42,560 nucleotides of DNA from Oceanispirochaeta sp. M1. Lineage in GTDB: Bacteria; Spirochaetota; Spirochaetia; DSM-2461. Every line of letters starts with the position of its first letter. Within the stretch, counting starts at the first letter, position 1. The position numbers and the translations under genes are program-made. The DNA lies in assembly GCF_003346715.1 (NCBI RefSeq), contig NZ_QQPQ01000039.1, forward strand, positions 1 to 42,560, written 5' to 3'. Below, one piece after another: positions 1-8,011 of the stretch. The notes below the pieces were generated by a model, which saw only the letters and a program-made list of their open reading frames with translations, had not been told where the DNA came from and ran no database searches.

Positions 1-254
1 TCATAATGGTGACTACCTATTGATTAAAATGTCCTGCTGGAGAAACTCCGGTAGTGTTCTTGCTAATATGGCCATGCCTAACGCATGGTTTAAAGATCTT
101 GGTCTGTTTCATTTGACTGATGTGAATACTGGTCTAGTCGTCCCTATTTCGGGATATTTTGAACAGGAGCCGTATACGAGGTCCGTACGTACGGTTCTGT
201 AAGAGGGATGAAAAGAGACTCTTTGAGAAAAGGTCTCTTTTCACCCTACTTAAT
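1..254 (+). mobile_element. Group II intron, 3' end (domains V and VI), truncated by window edge
   Basis: The 3' ribozyme domains can be folded by hand. Domain V is at 167-197: outer stem GAGCCGTA with TACGGTTC, a two-base CG bulge on the 3' side, an inner stem TACG/CGTA and a five-base loop. The catalytic AGC triad lies at 168-170. Domain VI follows at 201-251: AAG-AGGG pairs with CCCT-CTT around one bulged adenine (A248, the expected branch point), topped by an 11-bp stem (209-219 with 233-243). The intron should end at about 254, six bases after the branch A and with the usual AY ending. The tail of the encoded reverse transcriptase lies upstream. The rest of the intron is outside the window. 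Confidence 0.85.
2..202 (+). CDS. Group II intron reverse transcriptase/maturase, C-terminal fragment (partial at left edge)
   Basis: An open frame enters from the left edge and stops at 200-202. The visible 66 residues include WRNSGSVLANMAMPN and AWFKDLGLFHLTD. They resemble the C-terminal thumb/X (maturase) tail of group II intron proteins, where a YW-R motif and a W/YF--GL motif are usual. Position supports this: the frame runs directly into domain V of the intron. An unusual detail is that the frame reads through domain V and stops only after it. These proteins normally end inside domain IV, so the original stop may have been lost. The catalytic domain is not visible, so activity cannot be judged. 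Confidence 0.65.
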   Translation, partial: HNGDYLLIKMSCWRNSGSVLANMAMPNAWFKDLGLFHLTDVNTGLVVPISGYFEQEPYTRSVRTVL

Positions 255-452
255 TGCCCTCCTCTGCTGATTAAAGGCGAATAATAGACTGATAATATCA
301 AAATCATAGTAATTTGTGAGTTATAAAATATGAGGGTGTATACAAAAAGATACATATAATTGTTATTGATTGGAAATGATCGGAAAGTTGTATGTTTTTT
401 AAATATATATAATGTAAGTAATTATACGTTTTGATTGATTTTTGTATGTTTT
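255..452. other. Gene-free AT-rich region upstream of the sigma-54 promoter
   Basis: About 200 bases between the intron 3' end and the sigma-54 promoter contain no convincing gene. The stretch is AT-rich, with runs such as AAATATATATAATG near 402-415. It is where binding sites for a sigma-54 activator would be expected, but I could not pick out a clear dyad. Confidence 0.5.
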
Positions 453-467
453 TGGCATGGAGATTGC
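453..467 (+). promoter_or_regulatory. Sigma-54 (RpoN) promoter for the sigma factor gene
   Basis: TGGCATG-GAGA-TTGC matches the -24/-12 consensus TGGCACG-N4-TTGC at all but one fixed base, with GG (454-455) and GC (466-467) at the required spacing. Transcription would start near 479, just ahead of the ribosome binding site AGGGG (481-485) and the ATG at 495. That gives a leader of about 16 bases. An inverted repeat TTACAC (469-474) / GTGTAA (485-490) overlaps the predicted start point and the ribosome binding site. Confidence 0.75.
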
Positions 468-494
468 GTTACACTCTGCAAGGGGTGTAATGCC

Positions 495-1334
495 ATGAAA
501 TACAAGACAGATACATCATATGATTCCAGTTTAAAATTTTACCTGGATGAGATTTCCCGTTACCAACTGCTCACTTTTGAAGAAGAAGTGGAACTTGCAG
601 AAAAGATAGCTGACGGCGATGAAGCGGCACGTCAGAGAATGATAAATTCCAATCTTAGACTCGTTGTAAAAATGGCCAGAGGCTACCAGATTTCTGGTGT
701 AAGTCTTATGGATCTGATACAGGAAGGGAATCTGGGGCTTATTAAAGCAGCTGAGCGTTATGACTTCAGAAAGAATGTCAGATTCTGTACATATGCCGCG
801 TGGTGGATAAAACAGGCCATAACACGTTATTTAACAGATAGAAGCAGATCCATAAGACTGCCCTATAGGAAAGAAGAGGCACTACGGCATATTCAGGATT
901 TCATGCACCATTTTAGTATTGAGCATAAGAGATCTCCTTCATTACATGAAATATCCGATGGAACCAAGGTTAAATATAACGATGTTGTATCCATTATGGA
1001 ATTTTCAGCTAATCCGATTTCACTGTATGCAGAAACAAATATTGAAAACGGAACTCTTATGGATATCCTGGTGGATGATAATTACAATCCCGATGGTGAG
1101 CTTTTCAAAAAGTGTGCCGAACAGGATACAAGAAATTCCCTTTACAAACTTAAAGATAATGAACGGAATATTATCCGCTACCGTTACAACTTTGTAGATG
1201 GTAAGAAACATACACTGAAAACAATCGGTGAGCAGATGGGTATATCTCCCGAGACTGTCCGTCAGATTGAGATCAGGGCTCTTAAAAAGTTGAAAGAAGA
1301 AGCCCCGGAGCTGAAAGAGTATATGTTTGCATAG
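495..1334 (+). CDS. RNA polymerase sigma factor, sigma-70 family, RpoS-like (group 2, short)
   Basis: A 279-residue sigma-70-family protein that directs core RNA polymerase to promoters. Region 1.2 (YLDEISRYQLLTFEEEVELA) opens the protein. Region 2 follows with NSNLRLVVKMARGY, DLIQEGNLGLIKA and the -10-recognition segment TYAAWWIKQAITRYL. Region 3 comes next, then the region 4.2 helix-turn-helix TLKTIGEQMGISPETVRQIE. There is no region 1.1 and the protein is far shorter than a housekeeping RpoD, so it fits an alternative, RpoS-type factor. I chose ATG 495 because AGGGG lies nine bases upstream; the longer frame back to 435 would start upstream of the promoter. A sigma-54 promoter at 453-467 drives the gene, which parallels rpoS control in Borrelia burgdorferi (known). 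Orthology to rpoS is inference. Confidence 0.85.
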   Translation: MKYKTDTSYDSSLKFYLDEISRYQLLTFEEEVELAEKIADGDEAARQRMINSNLRLVVKMARGYQISGVSLMDLIQEGNLGLIKAAERYDFRKNVRFCTYAAWWIKQAITRYLTDRSRSIRLPYRKEEALRHIQDFMHHFSIEHKRSPSLHEISDGTKVKYNDVVSIMEFSANPISLYAETNIENGTLMDILVDDNYNPDGELFKKCAEQDTRNSLYKLKDNERNIIRYRYNFVDGKKHTLKTIGEQMGISPETVRQIEIRALKKLKEEAPELKEYMFA

Positions 1335-1343
1335 CCTTCTGCC

Positions 1344-1372
1344 TTGACCAAGTAGTGAATCCGTCCTAGATT
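1344..1372 (+). promoter_or_regulatory. Sigma-70 promoter of tsaD (predicted leaderless transcript)
   Basis: TTGACC (1344-1349), a 17-base spacer and TAGATT (1367-1372). The tsaD ATG begins at 1380, only seven bases after the -10 box. The transcript would therefore start at or within a base or two of the start codon. No Shine-Dalgarno sequence is present, consistent with a leaderless mRNA. Confidence 0.65.
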
Positions 1373-1379
1373 CTCTTTT

Positions 1380-2393
1380 ATGTATGTATTAGGAATCGAA
1401 TCATCATGTGACGAATGCGCCGCTTCTGTAGTGAAAGACGGCAATGTTGTGCTCAGTAATATAATAGCCACCCAGATTGAGGATCACAAACCCTGGCAGG
1501 GTGTGGTCCCCGAGATCGCATCCCGTATTCATACCAGATGGATCTGGTCTGTTGTCGAAGAGGCTCTGACTATAGCCGGGATTGAAAAGAAGGATCTTGA
1601 CGGCATTGCCGTAACAAACAGACCCGGTCTGGTTGGTTCACTTCTTGTAGGTCTCTCCTTTGCCAAGGGGCTGGCCTGGTCTCTGGATATTCCTTTTATC
1701 GGAGTTGATCACATAAGAGCCCATCTTTATGCTCCTCATCTTGAAAATGACATTACTTATCCATATCTGGGACTTCTCGTTTCAGGTGGTCATACGGTTA
1801 TTGCCATTGTCAGAGGTTTTGATCAGATTGAAGTTCTGGGAACAACCATAGACGATGCCTGCGGTGAGGCCTTTGATAAAATTGCCAAACATTATGAGCT
1901 GGGATATCCCGGAGGAGTCGCCATCGATCGTCTGGCGGTTAAGGGTGATCCCAAAGCATTCCGTTTCCCCAGTCCCAATCTCCATAAGGGAGATCATGAA
2001 TATGATGTTTCCTATTCCGGTCTGAAGACTGCTGTTATCAATCAGCTTGATCAGTTTCTTAATCCCGGATACGAGAAATCAAAAGAGAACATTGCTGCCT
2101 CCTTCCAGAAGCGGGCTGTTGATATCCTGGTGAAGAAAGTCCAAAAAGCAGTAAAGAGTACAGGAATAAGAACTGTTGTTGCCGGCGGTGGTGTTACCGC
2201 AAATTCCTATATGAGATCCTCTCTTGAGGCGATGTGGGACGTAAAGTGCTATTATCCCTCCCTTGAGCTTTGTACCGATAATGCGGCTATGATTGCGGGA
2301 ATCGGGTATCAGTATCTTAAGGAGGGCAAAGGATCAGATTTTTCCGAGAACGCCCGTGCCAGGGTCCCATCCTTTAAAAGAGGTTACCCCTAA
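1380..2393 (+). CDS. tsaD: tRNA N6-adenosine threonylcarbamoyltransferase TsaD
   Basis: TsaD (337 residues) transfers the threonylcarbamoyl group to A37 of ANN-decoding tRNAs, working with TsaB and TsaE in the cytoplasm. The start MYVLGIESSCDECAASVV is the family signature. The metal-binding region appears as VDHIRAHLYAP with histidines at the expected HxxxH spacing, followed by LLVSGGHT and the phosphate/sugar-binding DDACGEAFDKIAK. The C-terminal VVAGGGVTANSYMR and CTDNAAMIAG motifs are present. Length is normal. No Shine-Dalgarno precedes the ATG, and a good promoter ends seven bases before it. tsaB and tsaE are not in the window. Confidence 0.95.
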   Translation: MYVLGIESSCDECAASVVKDGNVVLSNIIATQIEDHKPWQGVVPEIASRIHTRWIWSVVEEALTIAGIEKKDLDGIAVTNRPGLVGSLLVGLSFAKGLAWSLDIPFIGVDHIRAHLYAPHLENDITYPYLGLLVSGGHTVIAIVRGFDQIEVLGTTIDDACGEAFDKIAKHYELGYPGGVAIDRLAVKGDPKAFRFPSPNLHKGDHEYDVSYSGLKTAVINQLDQFLNPGYEKSKENIAASFQKRAVDILVKKVQKAVKSTGIRTVVAGGGVTANSYMRSSLEAMWDVKCYYPSLELCTDNAAMIAGIGYQYLKEGKGSDFSENARARVPSFKRGYP

Positions 2394-2517
2394 GATTTTC
2401 CTCTTGATGATCTGTCCTGTTTCAGGGTATTTTACTAAGTCGGTATTTTAACTTCTTTACATATTGTTATATGCCTGAAATTGAGATAAACCGAAAAATA
2501 AGTACGGGAGCTAATCC

Positions 2518-3063
2518 ATGTCCAAAGACTTTAATCTTGATGATTCCATAAGAAAAATTAATGATTTTCCTCATAAAGGAATTCGGTATTTTGATATCAC
2601 AAGCATTCTGACTAATCCGGAAGCATTTTCATGGTGTATTGATCAGATGGTTGAGTACTATAAAGATAAGAATATAGATGCTGTAGCCGCTGTTGAGTCC
2701 AGAGGTTTTATTTTCTCTGCACCCTTTGCCAAGGCTATGCATATTCCCCTGATTCTAGTAAGAAAAGCCGGTAAACTTCCCGGTGTAACTCTGAAAAAAT
2801 CTTATCAGCTTGAATACGGTAAGGCTGAAGTTGAGATTCATCAGAGTGATGTTCCCCAGGGGAAAAATGTCCTTCTCGTTGATGATCTGCTTGCTACTGG
2901 TGGAACCATGGGTGCTGCTGTTGAGCTGCTGACTATGGGCGGTGCCGATGTTAAACATATTTTTGGAATTATCGGTCTTCCCTTTCTGAAATATGCAGAT
3001 AAGCTTCCCGGTATCGAGATTAAAACTCTTATTGAATATAATAGTGAAAAGGTCGGTGATTAA
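2518..3063 (+). CDS. apt: Adenine phosphoribosyltransferase
   Basis: Apt (181 residues) salvages adenine by joining it to PRPP to give AMP. FPHKGIRYFDITSIL near the N-terminus is the typical family opening. VAAVESRGFIF is the substrate-loop region, and VLLVDDLLATGGTMGAAVELL is the PRPP-binding signature with the two acidic residues followed by TGGT. Length matches the family. A GGGAG ribosome binding site lies about ten bases before the ATG. The 124 bases between tsaD and apt suggest a separate promoter, but I could not place one with confidence. A tRNA gene with its own promoter follows. Confidence 0.95.
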   Translation: MSKDFNLDDSIRKINDFPHKGIRYFDITSILTNPEAFSWCIDQMVEYYKDKNIDAVAAVESRGFIFSAPFAKAMHIPLILVRKAGKLPGVTLKKSYQLEYGKAEVEIHQSDVPQGKNVLLVDDLLATGGTMGAAVELLTMGGADVKHIFGIIGLPFLKYADKLPGIEIKTLIEYNSEKVGD

Positions 3064-3099
3064 GCAGACTTAATTTTTTAAACAATTTGCGGGTATCGC

Positions 3100-3128
3100 T
3101 TGACATAAAAAGTCAATTTTAATATCAT
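3100..3128 (+). promoter_or_regulatory. Sigma-70 promoter of tRNA-Gln(CUG)
   Basis: A consensus TTGACA (3100-3105), 17-base spacer and TATCAT (3123-3128) lie about 75 bases upstream of the tRNA. Short inverted arms GCGGG (3089-3093) and CCCGC (3130-3134) bracket it, which may be chance. Confidence 0.75.
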
Positions 3129-3203
3129 GCCCGCAGATCAAACAACGAACTTGTCTGGTTGCTTCAAGGGAGCACAGGATGTTGGGGATTGTTTGTGAAA
3201 TAT

Positions 3204-3275
3204 ATCCTGGTAGTGTAATTGGTAACACTGCAGTTTCTGGTACTGCCTTTGGGGGTTCGAGTCCTCCCCGGGATG
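3204..3275 (+). tRNA. tRNA-Gln, anticodon CUG
   Basis: A cloverleaf folds by hand. The acceptor stem is ATCCTGG/CCGGGAT (one G-U pair) and the D arm contains the GTAATTGGTAAC core. The anticodon stem GCAGT/ACTGC encloses loop TTCTGGT, which gives anticodon CTG, read as Gln (CAG). The T arm GGGGG-TTCGAGT-CCTCC is standard. No CCA is encoded. The anticodon is clear from the loop; identity elements were not checked further. Confidence 0.85.
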
Positions 3276-3361
3276 TTTAAACAGAAGTCCCTTGCTTTAA
3301 GAATATCAGCAAGATGATATTCAACTATTGTATTTGAGTTTTTAAAAATTCATAGGGATTG

Positions 3362-3389
3362 AAAGCCGGCTGGTAAAGCCGGCTTTTTT
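3362..3389 (+). terminator. Rho-independent terminator or carAB leader hairpin
   Basis: AAAGCCGGC and GCCGGCTTT form a perfect nine-base-pair stem with a seven-base loop, followed by a run of six T. It lies 86 bases after tRNA-Gln and 71 bases before the carA start. It most simply ends the tRNA transcript. It could instead be an attenuator if carA transcription starts upstream of it. Confidence 0.85.
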
Positions 3390-3460
3390 GTAAATATACG
3401 TTTTTGCTAATGTATATTTATCGAAAAATGTTGTATAAATATTTAACTGAGGGGTGGTTT

Positions 3461-4636
3461 ATGCAGAAAAGAGCTTATCTGGTTCTGGAAAACGGTTTTG
3501 TCTTTCCCGGCAGCTGTTTCGGAGCCGAGCTTCCGTCGGTGAGTGATCTCACTGATGGGATGGAGCTTCCGTACGGAGAGCTTGTTTTTAACACTGGAAT
3601 GTCAGGGTATCATGAGATCCTGACTGATCCTTCCTATACGGGACAGATTGTCACAATGACATATCCTCATATAGGAAACTACGGATGTGATGATCTCTGG
3701 TCTGAAAACGGACCCGAAGATGAAAGCCGAAAAGATGTAAAAGTCTCAGCCTTGGTTGTCCGTGATCTTTATGATGGACCGGTCCCCGAAGGCCGTATAA
3801 AACTACCTGAATATCTGGATAGAAACGGTATCTGCGGTATCAGCGGAGTCGATACAAGAAGACTCACTCTGATGCTAAGAGATGAGGGAAGCTGTAATGC
3901 AGTACTTGTAAAATCTTCCCGCTCTGAATCCGGACTGAGTGATGATGATCTGAAACTCTGTCAGGACTACCTTAAAAAACTTCCCTCCATGGAAGGACAG
4001 AATCTGATTGCAGATGTGGGTACTTCCCGGATGGTTACCATAGACGGTGCAGGATCACACATTGCACTTTTAGACTGTGGAATTAAAGCCAATATCATCA
4101 GAGAGCTGGAACAGAGGGGCTGCAGGATAAGTCTGATTCCCTCGGATGCTTCAATAGAAGATATAAGAAAACTGAATCCTCAGGGGGTCTTTCTTTCAAA
4201 CGGTCCCGGAGACCCGGGAGTACTGAAGAAACAGGTTGATCTGGCTCGGAATCTTCTGGGTGAATACCCCCTGGTGGGTATCTGTCTTGGACATCAGATT
4301 CTTGGACAGTCCATCGGAGCAGAAACCTTCAAGATGAAGTTCGGACATCACGGCTGCAACCACCCTGTTCGGGATGAAGAGAGCGGACGAGTATTCGTGA
4401 CTTCCCAGAACCATGGTTTTGCGGTGAATGAAGAATCTCTTCCTGAGGGAGTGACTGTTCGTTTCAGAAATGCCAATGACGGATCTATTGAAGGGCTGGA
4501 GTGGAAGGATAAAAATCTGCTCTGTGTGCAGTTTCATCCCGAAGCCGCCCCGGGTCCTGTAGATTCATCCTGGATTTTTGATGCCTTTCTTGATGTTGTG
4601 AAAAAGAATGATATGACTGAGGTGAAGGAGAAATAA
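3461..4636 (+). CDS. carA: Carbamoyl-phosphate synthase small subunit (glutaminase)
   Basis: CarA (391 residues) hydrolyses glutamine and passes ammonia to CarB for carbamoyl phosphate, the entry to pyrimidine and arginine synthesis. The N-terminal CPSase domain has [19 protein letters not shown]. The class I amidotransferase domain has nucleophile Cys275 in [12 protein letters not shown] and the His359/Glu361 pair in VQFHPEA. I chose ATG 3461 because GAGGGG lies just upstream and [12 protein letters not shown] is the usual start; the frame stays open to 3404 but has no ribosome site there. The stop overlaps the carB start by one base (TAATG), so the two subunits are translationally coupled. 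Confidence 0.95.
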   Translation: MQKRAYLVLENGFVFPGSCFGAELPSVSDLTDGMELPYGELVFNTGMSGYHEILTDPSYTGQIVTMTYPHIGNYGCDDLWSENGPEDESRKDVKVSALVVRDLYDGPVPEGRIKLPEYLDRNGICGISGVDTRRLTLMLRDEGSCNAVLVKSSRSESGLSDDDLKLCQDYLKKLPSMEGQNLIADVGTSRMVTIDGAGSHIALLDCGIKANIIRELEQRGCRISLIPSDASIEDIRKLNPQGVFLSNGPGDPGVLKKQVDLARNLLGEYPLVGICLGHQILGQSIGAETFKMKFGHHGCNHPVRDEESGRVFVTSQNHGFAVNEESLPEGVTVRFRNANDGSIEGLEWKDKNLLCVQFHPEAAPGPVDSSWIFDAFLDVVKKNDMTEVKEK

Positions 4637-7600
4637 TGCCTGCCAGAAAAGATTTACATAAAATACTTATTATCGGATCAGGTCCGATTATTATCGGTCA
4701 GGCCTGTGAGTTTGATTATTCCGGAAGCCAGGCGGTTAAAGCCCTTAAAGAAGAAGGGTATGAAGTCATTCTTGTTAACCCCAATCCCGCAACCGTTATG
4801 ACGACTCCCGGTATTGCCGACAGGATTTACGTTGAGCCCCTCACTGTTAAATATGTAACAGAAATCATCCGTAAGGAACGCCCTGATGCAGTTCTCTCCA
4901 CCATGGGAGGACAGACTGCTCTGAACCTGACTCTGGATCTGGCAGAAGAGGGTGTTCTGGAAGAATATGGAGTGGAAGTTATCGGTGCAAAAACCGACTC
5001 TATCTTCAAAGCTGAAGACAGGGGTGAGTTTAAGAAGGTTGTTGAAAGCCTTGGACTGGAATCTCCCAGATCCATTACAACAAAGACTGTTGCCGGAGCC
5101 CTTAAGCTCGAAAAAGAAGTGGGACTTCCCCTGGTAATTCGCCCCAGTTTCACACTGGGTGGAATGGGGGGAAGCATTGCCTATGATCATGACGAACTTA
5201 AGTCTCTTGTAGAGAGGGCACTCCTTGAGAGTCCTGTGAGTGAGGCCCTTATTGAAGAGTCCCTTATCGGCTGGAAAGAGTTTGAAATGGAAGTTATGAG
5301 AGATAAGGCTGATAACGCCATTATCGTCTGTTCCATAGAAAATATAGACCCCATGGGAGTCCATACAGGTGACAGTATCACCATAGCTCCCATACAGACC
5401 CTGGATGACAGGGCATTTCAGAAAATGAGAACTGCATCCATCGATATTTTGCGGGCCATCGGTGTGGACTGCGGCGGTTCAAATGTACAGTTTGCCGTTA
5501 AGCCCGATACAGGCCGGATGATTGTTATTGAAATGAATCCCCGTGTCTCACGTTCTTCGGCACTTGCGAGTAAGGCCACTGGATTTCCTATCGCTCGCTG
5601 TTCCGCCAAACTGGCAGTCGGTTATACCCTGGATGAGGTAACAAACGAAATTACCGGTAAAACAGCATCCTGTTTTGAACCTGCACTGGATTACTGTGCT
5701 GTAAAGGTTCCCCGTTTTGAGACCGAAAAGTTCCCCACCGGCTATTCCGCCCTGGGTACACAGATGAAATCAGTAGGTGAGGCACTGGCTCTTGGGAGAA
5801 CAGCTCTCGAGGCCTTGAATAAAGCACTGAGAGCCGCTGAAACAGGGCATGACGGATTGACTGAAATGCGGGTGTCCGATGAGGAGCTCGAAAGAATCCT
5901 TACGACAGCACATCCTCGAAGACTCATGGGTGCCTATACCTGGATAAAATGGAATCCCAAGGGATCTCTTGAAGAACTCTCTGAAAAGACAGGGTTCAAT
6001 ATCTGGTTTCTCTATCAGCTGCAGCAGCAGGTAAAACTCGAAAACAGAATTGCAGCAGCTTCCAAACTGGATGAATCTCTTATGATGGAAGCCAAGAAAT
6101 GCGGTCTCTCTGACAGCAGAATCGGCGAACTGACATCAGAATCTACTGCAGCCGTTGAAAAACTGAGACTGTCCATGGGGATAGAGCCCAGTTATCACTT
6201 TGTAGATACCTGTGCAGGGGAGATCAACGCAAAAACTCCTTATTTCTACTCCACCTGGGGTGAGATTGATGAAGGTACACCAACAGGAGATGAGGGAGTC
6301 ATAATCCTTGCATCCGGACCCAACAGAATCGGCCAGGGTCTTGAGTTTGACACATGCTGTACTCTTGCATCCATGAGTCTCAGGGAAGAGGGAGTCAAGA
6401 CAATCATGATCAACTCCAATCCTGAAACTGTCTCTACGGACTTTAATATATCAGACCGTCTCTATATGGAGCCTCTGACTGCAGAATCTGTAAAGCAGAT
6501 TATGAAGAAAGAACAGGTTAACAAGATTGTTGTTCAGCTTGGCGGTCAGACTCCACTTAATATGGTGGAGGAGCTTGAAGAGGCTGGAGCCATCGTCGTA
6601 GGTACGGCAGTGGATAATATCAACAAGGCGGAGGACAGAAAACTGTTCTCAGAAGCCATGGGCAAGTTGGAACTGAATCAACCCAGGAACAAGAGTGCCT
6701 ATAACAGAGAAGAAGTGGCACAGTTTTCAAGGGAGATCGGATTTCCCGTACTTCTGAGACCCTCGTTTGTTCTGGGTGGCAGAAGCATGTTTATCGCCTA
6801 CTCGGAAGATGAACTGGATATTTTCCTCTCCAAAGGGATTCCAATCTCCGATGACAGACCCGTACTGGTGGACCAGTTCCTGGAAGATGCCTTTGAATAT
6901 GATCTTGATGCCGTATCTGATGGTGAAAATGTATATGTCGGTGGTATTATGCAGCATATCGAGGCAGCGGGGATTCACTCCGGTGACTCTGCCTGTGTGT
7001 TCCCTCCCTATAAATCGACTCCCGAGATACTCAACGAGATGGCCGATGCGGCAGTGTCCATTGCCCGTGAGTTTCAGGTCAAGGGATTTCTGAATATACA
7101 GTTTGCTGTAAAGGATGATGTTCTCTATATCCTTGAAGTCAACCCCAGAGCCTCCAGAACGGTTCCCTTTCTTTCCAAGACATCAGGTGTCAATCTGATT
7201 CAGGCTGCAGTTAAGCTGTGGAATGGAACAGATCTTATGAAACAGGGGCTTGTGGATAAGAAAAGCGGTGTAGGACAGGGATACTGTCAGACAGGATGGG
7301 CTATAAAAGAAGCAGTCTTCTCATTTGACCGCTTTTCCGGACTTGATCCGGTTCTCGGACCGGAGATGAAGTCTACCGGAGAGGCCATCGGTATAGGAGA
7401 GAGCTATGGAGAGGCCTTTGCCAAGGTACAGGCTGCCGTAGGCTGCTATCTTCCTATCAAGGGGAGAGTTTTTGTAACAGTTACGGATAAGGATAAGCAG
7501 ATCATACTCCCCATTGTTAAAGATCTTGTAGAGATGGGATTTGAGATTGCCGCCACCAGGGGGACCGCAGACTTCCTCTATAAAAACGGTATCTTCTCTG

Positions 7601-7851
7601 AGGTCATACTCAAGCTGCACCAGGGGCATCCCTCTGTAGTGGATCATATGAGCAGCGGTCGTATCGACATGCTGATCAATACACCTCTGGGACGTTCTTC
7701 TCAGATTGAGGATGAAGAGATCAGGACCGAGGCAGTTAAACGGAAGATTCCCTATACAACCACCACGAGTGCCGCTAAGGCAGCGGTTATCGGGATCAAA
7801 TATCTGAGAGGGGAAACTGTTACCTGTAATCCTCTTCCCGGCAGCTGGTAG
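4636..7851 (+). CDS. carB: Carbamoyl-phosphate synthase large subunit
   Basis: CarB (1071 residues, normal length) makes carbamoyl phosphate from bicarbonate, ammonia and two ATP. The two homologous halves are visible: [20 protein letters not shown] opens the carboxyphosphate half and [16 protein letters not shown] opens the carbamoyl phosphate half. Each has an ATP-grasp domain with a glycine-rich loop ([12 protein letters not shown] and [11 protein letters not shown]) and an [12 protein letters not shown] or [12 protein letters not shown] metal-binding segment. The last about 130 residues form the MGS-like allosteric domain. A strong terminator follows at 7939. Long frames on the opposite strand inside this gene are shadows of its codon pattern. 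Confidence 0.96.
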   Translation: MPARKDLHKILIIGSGPIIIGQACEFDYSGSQAVKALKEEGYEVILVNPNPATVMTTPGIADRIYVEPLTVKYVTEIIRKERPDAVLSTMGGQTALNLTLDLAEEGVLEEYGVEVIGAKTDSIFKAEDRGEFKKVVESLGLESPRSITTKTVAGALKLEKEVGLPLVIRPSFTLGGMGGSIAYDHDELKSLVERALLESPVSEALIEESLIGWKEFEMEVMRDKADNAIIVCSIENIDPMGVHTGDSITIAPIQTLDDRAFQKMRTASIDILRAIGVDCGGSNVQFAVKPDTGRMIVIEMNPRVSRSSALASKATGFPIARCSAKLAVGYTLDEVTNEITGKTASCFEPALDYCAVKVPRFETEKFPTGYSALGTQMKSVGEALALGRTALEALNKALRAAETGHDGLTEMRVSDEELERILTTAHPRRLMGAYTWIKWNPKGSLEELSEKTGFNIWFLYQLQQQVKLENRIAAASKLDESLMMEAKKCGLSDSRIGELTSESTAAVEKLRLSMGIEPSYHFVDTCAGEINAKTPYFYSTWGEIDEGTPTGDEGVIILASGPNRIGQGLEFDTCCTLASMSLREEGVKTIMINSNPETVSTDFNISDRLYMEPLTAESVKQIMKKEQVNKIVVQLGGQTPLNMVEELEEAGAIVVGTAVDNINKAEDRKLFSEAMGKLELNQPRNKSAYNREEVAQFSREIGFPVLLRPSFVLGGRSMFIAYSEDELDIFLSKGIPISDDRPVLVDQFLEDAFEYDLDAVSDGENVYVGGIMQHIEAAGIHSGDSACVFPPYKSTPEILNEMADAAVSIAREFQVKGFLNIQFAVKDDVLYILEVNPRASRTVPFLSKTSGVNLIQAAVKLWNGTDLMKQGLVDKKSGVGQGYCQTGWAIKEAVFSFDRFSGLDPVLGPEMKSTGEAIGIGESYGEAFAKVQAAVGCYLPIKGRVFVTVTDKDKQIILPIVKDLVEMGFEIAATRGTADFLYKNGIFSEVILKLHQGHPSVVDHMSSGRIDMLINTPLGRSSQIEDEEIRTEAVKRKIPYTTTTSAAKAAVIGIKYLRGETVTCNPLPGSW

Positions 7852-7938
7852 GAAAACAATAAGGCTGAAGGAGGTATGAATATCTTGTTCAGCTCAGGGT
7901 TTTTCAGCAGATATTGATTAAGTCTTATAAATAAAGAG

Positions 7939-7980
7939 GGGGCTGCCTTCCGGAATCCGGAGGGCAGCCCCATTGTTTTT
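7939..7980. terminator. Terminator between convergent carB and cimA
   Basis: GGGGCTGCC (7939-7947) pairs perfectly with GGCAGCCCC (7963-7971), and TCCGG/CCGGA extends the stem. ATTGTTTTT follows on the plus strand, so it ends carAB. On the minus strand the tract after the stem is weaker (CTCTTTATTT), so it may also serve cimA. Confidence 0.88.
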
Positions 7981-8011
7981 GTCAAAACTATATTCTAATC
8001 GGAATAAATAA

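Noticed and set aside
4678-5364. A 228-codon open frame on the minus strand inside carB
   Set aside because: It lies fully antisense to carB, whose frame is clearly coding. It has no ribosome site, and its residues (many Cys, His and Phe) are typical of a codon-usage shadow.
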